Assembly (NCBI RefSeq): GCF_023101765.2
Contig: NC_064238.1
Coordinates: forward strand, 2,726,001 to 2,790,000
DNA length: 64,000 nt
From: Spodoptera frugiperda
Lineage: Eukaryota > Arthropoda > Insecta > Lepidoptera > Noctuidae
Reading direction: 5' to 3'
Part shown: positions 21,346 through 32,732 of the stretch, one piece after another
Layout of the letters: each line of letters opens with the position of its first letter
Position numbering within the stretch: position 1 is the first letter of the stretch
Position numbers and translations under genes: made by a program
Notes under the pieces: generated by a model
The model's input: only the letters and a program-made list of their open reading frames with translations
Told to the model about the DNA's origin: nothing
The model's database searches: none

Positions 21346-23574
21346 TAAGAATATATTGAAAATAAACAAAATAATAAATAAAAATGACCAATAAAATAAC
21401 TCGTATTCGGGCAAAAACCCAAACGATCACAATCGCCAATTGAATGGAATTGAACGAGTACATGACCCGTTCGTTTTCGTAATGAAATTAATCGGCGTCA
21501 CCAATTGAGCGGACGCGAGTGACCGCCTGGCGGGTCACCGGGAATGATTGCCGACCATAGTTTAATGTTACTAGCCATTTTATATTTTGTAATTATAATC
21601 ACGTTAATAATGTTTGCGGACACCAATTTAATGATAAACTTTGATTGCACGTTTTTTTCGGTTCAGTGAGCAGTGAGAATTTTATTTACCTTTAATGTAT
21701 TTCGATGGCAGCCCTTTGGGACCATGTTCAGTTTGTTGTTTAATATTTATTAATAATATTTGTATCAGTCGGCGCTAATGATATTGGACGTTAACATCGT
21801 CTAGATTTTGTGTAATTTAAAATAAAATGTAGAATTTATTTACTAAAACATGATTATAATTGAATTTTGCTCATGTACCTATGCATTGCCTTAGGCTTTT
21901 TCAGTGTAAGAGTTCATCGCCTTAGGAGTTACTTAATTATAATAGCATTACTTAAAAAAAAAAATGTTACACCTCCCACTCTCGAAGACTAAACCACGTT
22001 TATTTGAATACCATCTCTCATCTACCCATCTTACCATTGAATTACAGTCTGCTTAAACATACACCACACATAGCAAATAGAAATAGTTCTGACAAAAAAT
22101 AATCTAAAACAGCCCACAAAGCACCAGGTGATAATACATTAATGTTAAGATTAAGCATGTAAGTACCTTTTATCACCCCAAGACTTGTCATTCCCCTATC
22201 TTCGACCACACTGACATACGTTACATCCTTCTTGGAAAGCGGCATCGATCTTGGTCCAGTAATTATGAGTGCCAGTCCCCTGTAATTGGCGCAATCGGTC
22301 ATGGTTTTCCGTACGGTCTTCCATCATTGGCAGAAGCCATTTAGTCAAAGTGATGTGATTGGTTGAGATAGGACCTCATGGGTTTTGAAGCGTGATAACA
22401 GTGATGATCTAGTACACTAAAGGTAATTTAAGTTGCTCAATCAATGATGATTGATATCGCACTGAAAATTTCAGTTTCGTTCAGTATACACAATTGATTT
22501 CTTAGTTGAATAGTCTATCTCTGATTTATAGGTACGCAATACTTTTGTCTACCATTTGACGAAAAATAAACTTATTTTATATGTCAATGTTATGCATTAT
22601 GCATCTTCGTTATCTAGACTCATAAAAAAGTGACAATCTCCCTAAATTCTACGTATTTGCAAGTACTCCCGATTTCACAGTTAATGTGCAGAGCAAATTA
22701 TCGGGTAACGAATCGAATTTAATTTGTCGATATACAACGGAGACTTTGTGCTAATTAGAGATAATTGAACCATGCCGATTAGATTTGCAATCGAGACGTC
22801 TACTGTTCTAATTATCAAAAGGTAATTCATTAAGGATTGGTGTCCATTTTGTTTCTTCCTCGTCCAGTATTGCAAATTGTAAGACTCCAATAAATTCTCT
22901 AAGAATGTTTTGAAAAGTTCTTTAGGGTATAGAAGTCAGAATAGTAGATTTGTCGTAGCTATAATAATTGTAAGTTCTAATAGCTTGTTGACACATATTT
23001 TACAGACTTTGTTTGGAAAGTACATACCTACTTCAAATTTATCCATACAGAAGACTAACAGAATATTGATTATACATTGTAAAAATATACTCATTCTATT
23101 GTATTGATTGGTTTCCAACCGCTACGTCACAAGAATGGAAACTCTCTTATTAAGCAAATAAATTATTTACCTTGCAATATCCAACTTGTCTAATATCATC
23201 ATCGACCAAAGCTAAGCTTAATTTTATCTGAATCGAGTATTACAGCACTATCAATATTTAACACGACGGTATATATTTGGTATGTGGTCTGAGGTTTCAT
23301 GGGGTGGCCGCGTTAATCGGACAAATTGATTGCAATTTGGAAACCAACCCCCATAATTATAGAACGTTATTTGTTACTCGATGGCTTTGGTTTTCTTGTA
23401 ATTGTTCGAAATTCTCAATTTGTATTAGAGATTAGAATTAAGATGAAGGTAAATGTTATAATTAGTTATGTAGGTGTTTTAGATTATTACATATGGCATT
23501 CAAAGAGGTATGATGATTTGTTTAAGATTATTGACTGTGCTTGATAAGAAACTCGATCACTATAACATTGCAAT
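21346..23574. other. Unique sequence with possible conserved regulatory stretches
   Basis: At 21485-21560 an imperfect palindrome (GTGACCGCC / GGCGGGTCAC) lies in a CpG-enriched patch. At 22690-22850 there are many TAATT/AATTA cores of homeodomain type. A weak minus-strand exon-like frame with AAG|GTAAAT lies at about 23169-23210. No gene is supportable. Confidence 0.3.
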
Positions 23575-23682
23575 GTGACTGTGACTTTTTCCGAGTTATG
23601 TGTACTTTCTAACATTATTGAGACACCACTGACAAACGGTGAAGGACACCATGCATCATGAGGAAACCTGGGCTTATAATGG
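23575..23682 (+). repeat. Dispersed repeat family C, copy 3 (5' part)
   Basis: TTTTTCCGAGTTATGTGTAC, TTGAGACACCACTGACAAAC, GGTGAAGGACACCATGCATC and GAGGAAACCTGGGCTTATAA. The GCATTGAGCAAGCG 3' part of the family is missing. Confidence 0.8.
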
Positions 23683-24280
23683 CGATTGTCGATGTGATGT
23701 GATATATACCTTAGGAGCTCGGCAAAAAAATATAAAATTGAATTGTTTGTGGCTAACCCATGAGATGAAACCAACGAATGACCAATAACAATTAATTTCA
23801 GCAGCTAATATAGGACGGTCTGATTAACAAAAGTCGGTACGATGCTATGTAATTGATCCATCCTATTATCATTGGCAGCATTGCCACACAAAACGCTTAT
23901 TGAATACACCGCAATTTGATGTCCAGAAAACATTGAACCATAGAACCCTTGCCGGCCCAAACACTTATAACTAGCCTCGAGGTAATATAATGACGTGGAT
24001 GGGATCTAAATGAATTGGTTGGTCTATCGGTCCCAATAGGATTGAATATTGATGCGGCAGATGGCAGCACATTCGACACATAATTAATTTCTCAGTCGCC
24101 CGCCGTGGGTTTGGACATTGTTGTTCTATTTACATATTTGCTACTGTTTATTTACAGATAAAATGTTTACTGATTATAAGTTGACGTATTTTTATAAATT
24201 AACTGGAAATGTCAACAGTCTCGTGGTAGTCTCGCTGGGTGGTATTTGTCTGTGATATTACACCCACAAGCTCCCACGTA
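23683..24280. other. Unique sequence
   Basis: No repeat. The stretch 23890-24115 is less AT-rich than its flanks and might be regulatory, but nothing specific can be named. Confidence 0.3.
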
Positions 24281-24345
24281 GTTTTTTTTTATTATGAAAA
24301 ACCGTATTGCTAAATGTCGTGGGTGTTTCACAAACATTGGTTGTA
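24281..24345 (-). repeat. Probable remnant of SINE family 2
   Basis: A T run, then TCGTGGGTGTTTCACAAACA, echo the 3' end of the minus-oriented family 2 copies. Only about 40 bases are alignable by eye. Confidence 0.35.
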
Positions 24346-25101
24346 CAGGGTGCGAAGAAAAGCTGCCAATCTGTGTAGGCATTATTAGGTATCGAGTAGA
24401 CGCTGTTGAGGTAATCCTTTTTATGATACAAGCTTTTAAAAAATGGTATTTTTAGGAAACACCGATGTATTTAAGGTAAACAATCGTGAATTAAGAAAAG
24501 AAATCGTAGAGTAGTCATAGGTGCGTCTGATTGGCTATTGGTATAACTTAACTATCTGGATATAACTAGACAATAAATTAAGCTCTGAGATCAAGCAGGA
24601 TTTATCACTGATATTCAAAGTCAAATAATTTCTTCCAATTAAACCAACAAATAATGAATTAAATAATAGTCTGTCAGGCCATTCGCCAATGAAGATAGGT
24701 GCTAATACTCGTTGAAATCTCCTACAACCTGCTACTAAAAATCCTCAAAAAAATACTCATCATATAATGTAATATTATACATTACAACTTACACATTCTC
24801 AAAAAACAATAACACAATAATAATTAATTATCCGCTACTTTCGACAAACCACAAGCAAAGTGTGAACTCCCCATTAGTAGGAGACTAATGCGAGCAAGAA
24901 CAATGACTAAGCTATGAATGAGGCGGCCGACCGTTACCGACGTGCGGTCAATTGTTTGACAATCTACAGACAGCCCGGTATGTTACATGAGTCAAGCTGA
25001 TTGACATGTTATACAGAGTGGAGTTGCGGTTTTTGCTATTCGGGACGTGTGAATTAAGATTTGACCGGTAAAAAATTAATAACTTAAAATACCCGTCACT
25101 T
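24346..25101. other. Unique AT-rich sequence
   Basis: A small CpG patch (24895-24955, GGCGGCCGACCGTTACCGAC) is present. No gene or repeat was identified. Confidence 0.3.
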
Positions 25102-25402
25102 CTGTTTCGTTGGTCGAGTGGTCGCAAGTGCGACGGCCGGACAAGGAGTGTCGGCTTCGATTCCTGGGTCGGACAAAGTATTATTAGGAAAAAGCCCAGT
25201 AACACTTCTAAAATTCGTAACTTCGTCTTTCAAAAATTTCTCAGTATTAGCACGGAGTCTGGAATTGTACCCGGTATATGGCAAGCTCACCCCGTATTAT
25301 ATGGGACTTATGACACAAATGGTGAAAAGTTTGGTGTACATTGCATAGAGGCATTACGTGCCGTAATGTGCACCTCTGCCTACCTCTTTGTGAGTAAAAA
25401 AG
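25102..25402 (+). repeat. SINE family 1, near-complete copy (plus)
   Basis: A tRNA-like head, TTGGTCGAGTGGTCGCAAGT, with the B-box-like GGCTTCGATTCCTGGGTC, is followed by ACAAAGTATTATTAGG, AATTTCTCAGTATTAGCACG, GAGTCTGGAATTGTACCCGG, TATATGGCAAGCTCACCCCG, TATGGGACTTATGACACAAA, GGTGAAAAG, GGCATTACGTGCCGTAATG and CTCTGCCTACCTCTTTG. Head plus body plus no coding capacity defines a tRNA-derived SINE of about 300 bp. An opposite copy lies 398 bp downstream. The 64-85 aa ORFs over this stretch on both strands are SINE sequence. Confidence 0.9.
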
Positions 25403-25799
25403 ACGTGACATTGCGATGTTCCTCAGAACGGTTAGCGGAGATACCGCACAAATATACATAATTTTAATATAACACCCACTTTTCACTACTTATTTCTGTG
25501 ACTAGGTATACGTAGTAAGAATGAGGCTATAGCTAAACAACTACTTAAAAAATTAAATCAAAAGCTCAAATCTAGATAATACATATATGCGTGCCATTAG
25601 ATAAGTAAGTTCAGTTATCAGTTTGATCTCGTCAATGAACCTAGCTACATATTAATTATTATTATGACCGATTTTTTGTTCTAGAAACCACACACGACTG
25701 ATGAGATCGATGATACCAGATACAAGATCAAAGATACGAAAACAAACCTTAAAACACTAATTCATTAAAGACTAGACAAAAAATTCTACATACATATCG
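25403..25799. other. AT-rich spacer between inverted SINE1 copies
   Basis: No feature. It would form the loop if the two flanking SINEs pair in a transcript. Confidence 0.4.
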
Positions 25800-26064
25800 C
25801 CACGCCTTTAATCCCCAAACGGGTAAGCAGAGGTGCTCAATACGACACATAATGCCGCTATACAATGTACACCCACTTTTCACATTTTTGTGTTATAAGT
25901 CCCATGTAATAGGGGGTGAGCCTATTGCCATATACTGGACACAATTCCAGACTCCGTGCTGCTACTGAGAAAAAATCCCATTAATACTTTGCCCGACCCG
26001 GGAATCGAACCCGAGACCCCTTGTCCGGCAATCGCACTTGCGACCACTCGCCCAACGAGGCAGT
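25800..26064 (-). repeat. SINE family 1, near-complete copy (minus)
   Basis: The minus strand starts GACTGCCTCGTTGGGCGAGT, has a perfect B-box string GGGTTCGATTCCCGGGTCGG, then the same body order as 25102-25402 and ends GGGGATTAAAGGCG. It retains a better head than the plus copy. Confidence 0.92.
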
Positions 26065-28940
26065 CTCCATATCAATAACATTACAATAAAAAATATTCTC
26101 TATTCCATACAAAAATGGTGACGAATACGTAAAGTATGACGCATTACATTACATATGAATATATTTGTGTTAGTACATAATATGCAGGCTCATGCATTAT
26201 GCATCGGAGATCATCGTGGTAAACGCTTACATTAATGTGGACTTCACATAGAGCTCAAAGCCGGACGACAACCGGACGGGTGAATCGTTGAATTCATTTA
26301 CGGGACTTGAGGACATATTGTTACAGATGATCAGTGTTTTATTCTTAAAAAACTAAAATAATGTTATTTACCATTGTTAAATACGAAACAGACAAAACAA
26401 TAAGAAGCTTTAAAACATTTAAAATGACTTTTGTAATCACATACTATACCTAAACAGGTTTTCGTGAGTTATTTTTTGGTTGAAATCATGTGCCTTGCAA
26501 AACATACCACTACATTTTAAGTTCACCAACCTACAAGCGTTCATTTTTAAACTAGAATGATAAAGAACATTTCAGACTATAATCTCACAAATTTCACCGT
26601 CCTAAATTCCCGTAAACCGGATGAAAACCCCACAATCGGACAGGACTAATGAGAACGCTCCCTTACACATAGCATGCGTCGCTGTGGAGAAACGCATCCG
26701 GTCATATTTCGACCGGTATTAAGAGTTATAGCCGCATTTTTATTCATAGAGCAATTTTTGAAATCCTTTCTTGGACACTCCTAGGATTTTAGGGGTTTTA
26801 AATGCAACCAACCCTTACTGGGGGAGCCAGTGACCTTTTATACCGGTCATAAAAGGGGGTACGTAATGGCATTCCGTATTACATATTCGTACATTTAGAG
26901 TGAGTGCGTTTATCATGGTTAATGTGGTGGCACCTTTAAATGTCTTTTTGGAATTATGTAGTACTCTGTTGTTTTTCTTAGGGTCGTCTTGGTTGGGTCT
27001 TGCTTTCAGCCCTGGGTATGAAACAGGTATCTTTGGCGATGTGCGTTTCATATTGAAAGAAATTGATTGCAAGCTACATTATATTTCTTAGTATCAAGTC
27101 ATGTTGAGACATTTTACACATTTGTGTAGGTAGGTACAATTGTAATTAGTCTATTAATAGACACAGATAAAAGAAACAAACCTTGGGTATAACCTATTCA
27201 GGTGACAAAAGCACTCATCGGTTTATTGAGAACAAGATAGATAGCTTAGAGATCCTTTCCCTATAATATTATAATACCTATCTCGTGTCTGAATAGTAAA
27301 ATATTGTATTCAAAGCGATATCGAAACTACTCGTGGTTTCTTAAAGCTCTTCAATTTCAATAGGAAATTATTTTCATTTGTAGCATTTTACCGCACAGTG
27401 GTAACAGTATCCGCAGTATCCGTCTATTCTAGTAACTTTAACAGGGAGATAAACAATTAATACTCTTTTGATCCATTCTTAAACCACACTTGAACGTTCA
27501 ACCAATATAAATTGAAACTCCAATAAATGTTGAAAGTGCTCTCAGAATTAATCAAAATAACCCTTCGAACGCTTCGAAAACTTAACAGAGCCATCGAGAT
27601 CTTAAATCGTTTAGAAGGGGCCCCATATTGAGTTATCCGGCGGTTAGACATAAGTAATAATGTATGGCAAGGGTGTAGTAACATTGGCGCTTTAGACCCC
27701 GATACCGGTTTGATAGAGACTGCCTCAATGAGAAAGGGTTAGTACCGATAGAATATTAGGCGGCTATTAATTTCGGAATGTCAATTATGTTAACAATTGA
27801 CGTGACGTGGATCTTGAAGAACGGCAACAGCTAACAGAATTATCGTGACCGCAAATTGACATTGTGTTTAGTGACTAATGTTATCTGTCAATGGCAGTTA
27901 CGAATGGAGCAGACTTTATGGTACGTCTAAGTAGGTATTGTCATTGTGATCTTTGTATAGATTGAAGTTTAGACATCTTGCAATAAATCTATAGATCTAA
28001 AATTAAATATAAACAATATGTTACAGTCTGCAATAAAAATGGCTTTCTTAAATTATTGATTCTAAATTAAGTATGGCTGTGTTGACGCTACTAACCCGAC
28101 GAGCAAGTATCGTGTATGCTTAGACCGTAAGTTATCGAGATGCGTTAAAGGCCCAGCCTTGGTAATTAATAATGATTGAAATACGATGCATATACGGAAC
28201 ACAGTTTGAGCATTAGTGGCCAGAGCATATTGGGTACCGTAATGTGTTCGTTGGGCGCTCGCCTTAATTTAAATGTAGCTGCAATTTTTTAGTCTCTTTT
28301 CTTTAACACTGTTAGGCCAATGTATCGAGAAGCTATTAAATATTCTTTGTTTTCGTTCCAATTAAGCTTCCGTGATCGATTAATGATAAGCATTAGAAGC
28401 AGCCATTTGGTCAGGTTTTTTTGTGAGTACAATCAATGTTGTTTGGTTAAACCATTTTATTAGTCGCGGTATATAAAGCCAATCAAAATAAAGTCGGAAT
28501 GTTAAATATTCTAATTTTCTTCATACTGGTTATCAGTTACTCAAAATCGTTATAGAAATGAGTCAGTCGAGAATGATTAGGTACTTTCTAAAAATAAATA
28601 CACACATGGTTCATTTATATTTTCTTCGTTCTTAAATTATGCTCGTCAACTTTTTGCACGTCGTTGAACTTCCGACTTTAAATATTTAAATTCTAAAGTG
28701 GAATCTTACGTACGCACTTTCTGCTTATGCGTAGGTAAACAAATGATAATTATAATATGTGGCTAAAAATATGGAGTGAACAAACGTGACAGGAAGACAT
28801 GAAACTTTTGACATTTGTTAAGATTTATGCTAACTAAGACAATAAAACTGTTGTCTAGAAAAGGAGAGGTTAGCAACCCTAAATCAGAGGATCAACAAAA
28901 ATTTGAAGTAAGTATACATGAGAATTAAACAGTGTGAGAA
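26065..28940. other. Unique sequence, no gene
   Basis: ATGCATTATGCATC (about 26188-26201) also occurs at 22592-22605 and resembles POU-type sites. A small hairpin (CCTTTTAT / ATAAAAGG) lies at about 26835-26860. 27720-27900 and 28070-28260 are CpG- and TAAT-enriched. At 28131 a plus donor, ACC|GTAAGTT, follows an 18-codon open frame without a good acceptor. No ORF is convincing. Confidence 0.3.
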
Positions 28941-29143
28941 TTTGATTGCACAGTTGGCGCAGTGGCTGGGCAACCAGCCACCGCACAACGTGTAGCGGGA
29001 TCGAAAGAACTCTTTGTGTGTTGTGTATAGTACAAATTGCCTGTTTCGGGACTGGGTGTCATGTGTGTGTATGTGAGCGCGGCTAAAAATACATGTATGT
29101 TTGTAAACGCACCCACGTCACATGAGAAAATCATAGTTTGGGT
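28941..29143 (+). repeat. SINE family 2, near-complete copy d (plus)
   Basis: The head ATTGCACAGTTGGCGCAGTG, with a decayed B box (GCGGGATCGAAAG), is followed by CTCTTTGTGTGTTGTG, GGGACTGGGTGTCATGTGTG and ATGTTTGTAAACGCACCCAC. The A-rich end is at about 29143-29160. The minus ORF at 28925-29134 is SINE sequence. Confidence 0.88.
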
Positions 29144-30010
29144 AAACGTTTAAAAAAGAGAAAGACCTTTTTTATGGCTTTGGCAGACACAAATGAAATC
29201 GTACTTTCGGTATTTGCTAATCCTTGTTGGTCTAGTTTACTAGACTTATATTTTACGGTCACTTTTTAAGACGTTCAACTTACAATTACGTAATTCACTA
29301 CGCAGTATTGCGTACCCTTTCGGCGTACTATAATTATACGGGCCTCACACTATTTTATTCACATTTCATCTCTGATCAAATCTAATCATTCGACCCAAAA
29401 TACTTGAGACATACTGTACATTGGCCAACAAGTATCGCAATCACGATACAATCCCTCCTCCAAATCCCGTATTCACAAGCCACGAAAATGACAGGTGGAG
29501 TTATCGAAGGGAGAGAAGTCAGACATCAAATTGCAGAAACATCGTCGGTGGCCGCGTATCGGATTGCGAACAGTTTCGGCATTCGTCGCGTACGCCGCCG
29601 ACCGCGCGTGTACGCGATCTGCATTGTTTATTAGGATACGTACAACGCATGTTTTGTTCGAGGCGATGTGAAATATCAATATTGTATAAAACAAAGTGAT
29701 TACTTCATGTGCCGTAGAATACGTGAATCATTGTTTAAAAATTGCACAATGTTTTGAAACGGGACTCTGCATTAGATACATATCAGTAAGGACTTGAAAT
29801 AGGATGAACAACACTACCAAAGACATAAGAAACACCGAAATATTGGCTCCAATATTAGCTGTTAAGGTAACATAGGATAGTGCTAGGGATCGCTTTATCT
29901 GCTTGTTTGGTAAAGATCCTAAAGATTAGTGAACCATACACATAGGAATATGATAAATCTGACCCTCTACTTTTATCCCTATTTGTTCTTCTTCAAGAAC
30001 TATTAGACTT
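29144..30010. other. Unique sequence with CpG-rich patch 29540-29650
   Basis: The patch (TTCGTCGCGTACGCCGCCGA, CCGCGCGTGTACGCGATCTG) is open on both strands (76-92 aa). No splice pair is decisive on either strand, so I prefer regulatory DNA, but an exon is not excluded. Confidence 0.3.
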
Positions 30011-30707
30011 ACACCCGTATTCACAAACGATACTATGCGGTCTCTTAGTGCGCGCGAGCGCACAGGGCCCCTAAATCTAATTCATAAACAATACTTGAGT
30101 GACAGCTGGTACTATGCGTCCTTCAAAATGAACGCACAGCTAAAGTAGCTTGCCAGCTGTTTTAAGCAACGCATAGCCATTGTCAATGGCAATAGATGTC
30201 ACAAGGTTTATTTCTTGTTAGAGAAATATAAGTATTTTTCGGACAGACAGACAGTTGTGTTTAGGGATCCCGATTTTGTTATTGTATCCATATTTGTGAA
30301 TATAAAACCAACACAAATATTAACAAAATTGTTCTTGGATACCGGTAACTGTTTATGTTTTGACGTTGTTGTATGACAACTCAAAATTGTTCTTGGATAC
30401 CGGTAACTATTTATATTTTGACGTTGTTGTATGACAACTCAAAATTGTTCTTGGTTACCGGTAACTGTTTATGTTTTGACGTTGTTGTATGACAACTGAT
30501 ATGAACGTCAAGCAGCGACGTGAAATACGCAACATACGAGAACCAATCACAGAGCTCTATTCAACGCTACGGGTTTGCTTAGACAAGGGTCGCTTAAGTA
30601 TCGTTTATGAATTGAAAGGCTTGCCAGATGTTACGCAGTGAGAAATGCCTTACTTTGCAGAGCGTTGCTACTTCACTGAGGAAAGTATCGTTTGTGAATA
30701 CGGGTGT
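30011..30707. mobile_element. 697-bp MITE with perfect 24-bp TIRs
   Basis: The left end ACACCCGTATTCACAAACGA... (30011-30034) is repeated exactly in inverted orientation at 30684-30707. A second, internal inverted pair (TTCATAAACAATACTT near 30082 and AAGTATCGTTTATGAA near 30595) shows the symmetry continues inward. If the TIR proper starts at CACCCG, the flanks read TTA and TTG, which would fit a decayed 3-bp PIF/Harbinger-type duplication; that class is inference. No transposase. Three 58-bp tandem units sit in the middle. The identical termini argue for recent or conserved mobility. Confidence 0.85.
30325..30498 (+). repeat. Three tandem 58-bp units inside the MITE
   Basis: Units start at 30325, 30383 and 30441. 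Each contains AAAATTGTTCTTGG, the palindrome TACCGGTA and a hairpin formed by TTTTGACGTTGT / ACAACTCAAAA. The units differ at only a few positions. Confidence 0.95.
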
Positions 30708-31201
30708 TGGTATGACGTCATTTAGGAACATAAACTCTTTTAAGCCCACCAAACCAAACCGAACATCGTGACTTCCAAATCGTGGTAGAATTCACTATTA
30801 AGCACCCTTTTTTACCTACTATTAATGAATATTCGAGACCATATCCTGCTGTGATGGATACTGATTCATCAATCCATTACTCGTTCAAATAGACACTTGT
30901 GTGAAGACTTACGAAGACTAAATACAAGGAATCACGATTTTCCTCATACTGCCAATCAAAATTCATGCGGTGGAGGTTTCTGGTTGTAGAAACCGAGGTC
31001 ATTAGTCATCAATGTTGTGTACTTAAGGTACTGTTAAACATATATGCGTAATACAATTTATTGAGAATTTGCGAGCTGACTGTTTTGTTGATTTTATGAT
31101 CTCGAGAAGACAGTCAGAGCTGGGACTGAATTCCTAGTCAGGTTTTGTATTTGCAATTTTTAAGGCAACATACATGTGCATGCAGTCTATACCTACATTT
31201 A
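30708..31201. other. Unique sequence
   Basis: ATGACGTCAT, a palindromic CRE-type site, lies at 30712-30721 just outside the MITE. Nothing else was seen. Confidence 0.35.
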
Positions 31202-31300
31202 TTTTTTTATGGAAAGGGAAGCAAACGAGCTGATGGATGCTCTGACAGTTATCAATTCGCTTGATGACTAGCGATAAACGCCACTCATGAATAAAATTGT
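31202..31300 (+). repeat. Dispersed repeat family D, 5' fragment
   Basis: TTTTTTATGGAAAGGGAAGC, AAACGAGCTGATGGATGCTC and a decayed GCGATAAACGCCACTCATG match the start of copies at 3899 and 60603. Confidence 0.5.
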
Positions 31301-32689
31301 GTCGCCAATTAAATAAAGGTACGGTATAGACAAAACATAACCATAATAGGATGGTTTTATGAAACTTTTGTCGACCTATTTTCTAATTCTTCTTATTCCT
31401 AAACTCCTTCATTTAAGGGTCCATTTCTATTAATTAAACGCTTCAATGGAGTGTCAAATTGTGTTCCACGAAACAGTCTTACATATTTCGGCTCACTACT
31501 AAATTTAGAATGTCCACAAAAAATGAAGGGTTCTCGAGTACCGTGTATCATAATATAATATTTAATTTAGTAAAATGAATTCGAAAAAATGTTTGGTTCC
31601 ACTTATTTTTGATCCAAAACCCAATTTCAGTATCACCTATCCTTGAAAACCTGTAAATAAATAACGAGAAGAGACCGCGACGCAATCCTTCAGGCGTAGG
31701 TACCTACGAATCCGTCCGAGCTGTCGGTCGAACCAGTCCGGTCGCAATGCGGGACGGTACGGGGCCGGCGCGGGAACCGTGTCGCGATAAATACATTATG
31801 ATCTTGTTACGGACAACGCTTGCAATATTAATAAGTTAATACGGCAGGTGGACTTATTACCGGATTGATGATTCGGTTAACATATTTGTCATTTTGGCAA
31901 TGAATAAGGTATACAGAGACCCTTACGGTACCATGCGTGAAAAATTGTGTAAAATGTTTTGTGACAAAAAGGTCTCAGATGTCATTTGTATGTGACATAG
32001 ATGTGAGAAGTGTTTTATCATTGATGTAAGAGAAAAAAATACGCTTACCCTTAGTTTAAAAATCCTGGCTAAGGATGAAATAGTTCGAATTTGATCCTTT
32101 AATTAAACAAAATATTATTAATTCTTTGATATTTTGCACTCTAAAGTTTTCGTTGTATGTAGGTACTTCGGTAATTTTGGTTTAACTAAAATTAATCAAA
32201 TCTTTAACAAACATGAGTAAAAACCCGAATAAAACTTTATCACGATTAAAAAGAACTTACAAATTAATTATTTACACTCCCACTACGAAATCGACCGTTG
32301 AACTTTTGCCTTCTGCAGCCCACACAGAGTTTGCTGGTTTAGACTTTTGAACTCAAGTAAGTTAGATGATTAGTTCTACACTCGTATTATAGGGTAAGCC
32401 TACAGTCAAAATTCCAGAATTCTGATTTATTTTTAATTTAGAAAACTAAAACCTAGTTTATCGCCCAATCGTACCCATGCTTGATATTCACACCTGCGAC
32501 CACAATGTGAATGGTCCAACACATAATAGGTAAACTTAATTAAGTTATAAATATTCACCAAATAAAAAAAAGGATTAAAATACAGATAAAATAAATGTTA
32601 CAAGTAACTACACAATCAACAAACATCCTTCAGGCGATAAACAGAAAGTTTAAAGTTATTTAAAACGTATCACATACTGGAGCGTTTAC
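31301..32689. other. Unique sequence with CpG-rich patch 31670-31795
   Basis: The patch (GGGACGGTACGGGGCCGGCG, GGGAACCGTGTCGCG) is among the most GC-rich stretches in the window. It lacks a decisive splice pair and could be a regulatory element of the surrounding gene. The rest is AT-rich. Confidence 0.3.
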
Positions 32690-32732
32690 CTTTGCTGCCT
32701 TCGGCGACACGCGTGTGGCGGAATGGGTCAGA
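32690..32732 (-). CDS. Candidate 43-nt micro-exon, minus strand
   Basis: The minus strand reads acceptor CTACTGATATTTCAG, then 43 nt that are markedly GC-rich, then donor AAAG|GTAAAC. Two frames are open: SDPFRHTRVAEGSK and LTHSATRVSPKAAK. The compositional jump starts and ends at the two splice sites, which is what a real exon does. On the plus strand the same patch is also open (for example AAFGDTRVAEWVRLKYQ, ending in TAG), but there is no pyrimidine-rich acceptor on that side. Product unknown. It could equally be a CpG regulatory islet. Confidence 0.35.

Noticed and set aside
25113..25170. tRNA gene (A- and B-box-like motifs)
   Set aside because: It is the head of a SINE: followed by the SINE body, repeated at 25800 and 40245, and not foldable into a full cloverleaf by eye.
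29404..29699. 76- and 92-aa ORFs in the CpG patch
   Set aside because: Two frames on one strand and one on the other are open at once, as expected from GC-rich sequence; no decisive splice sites.
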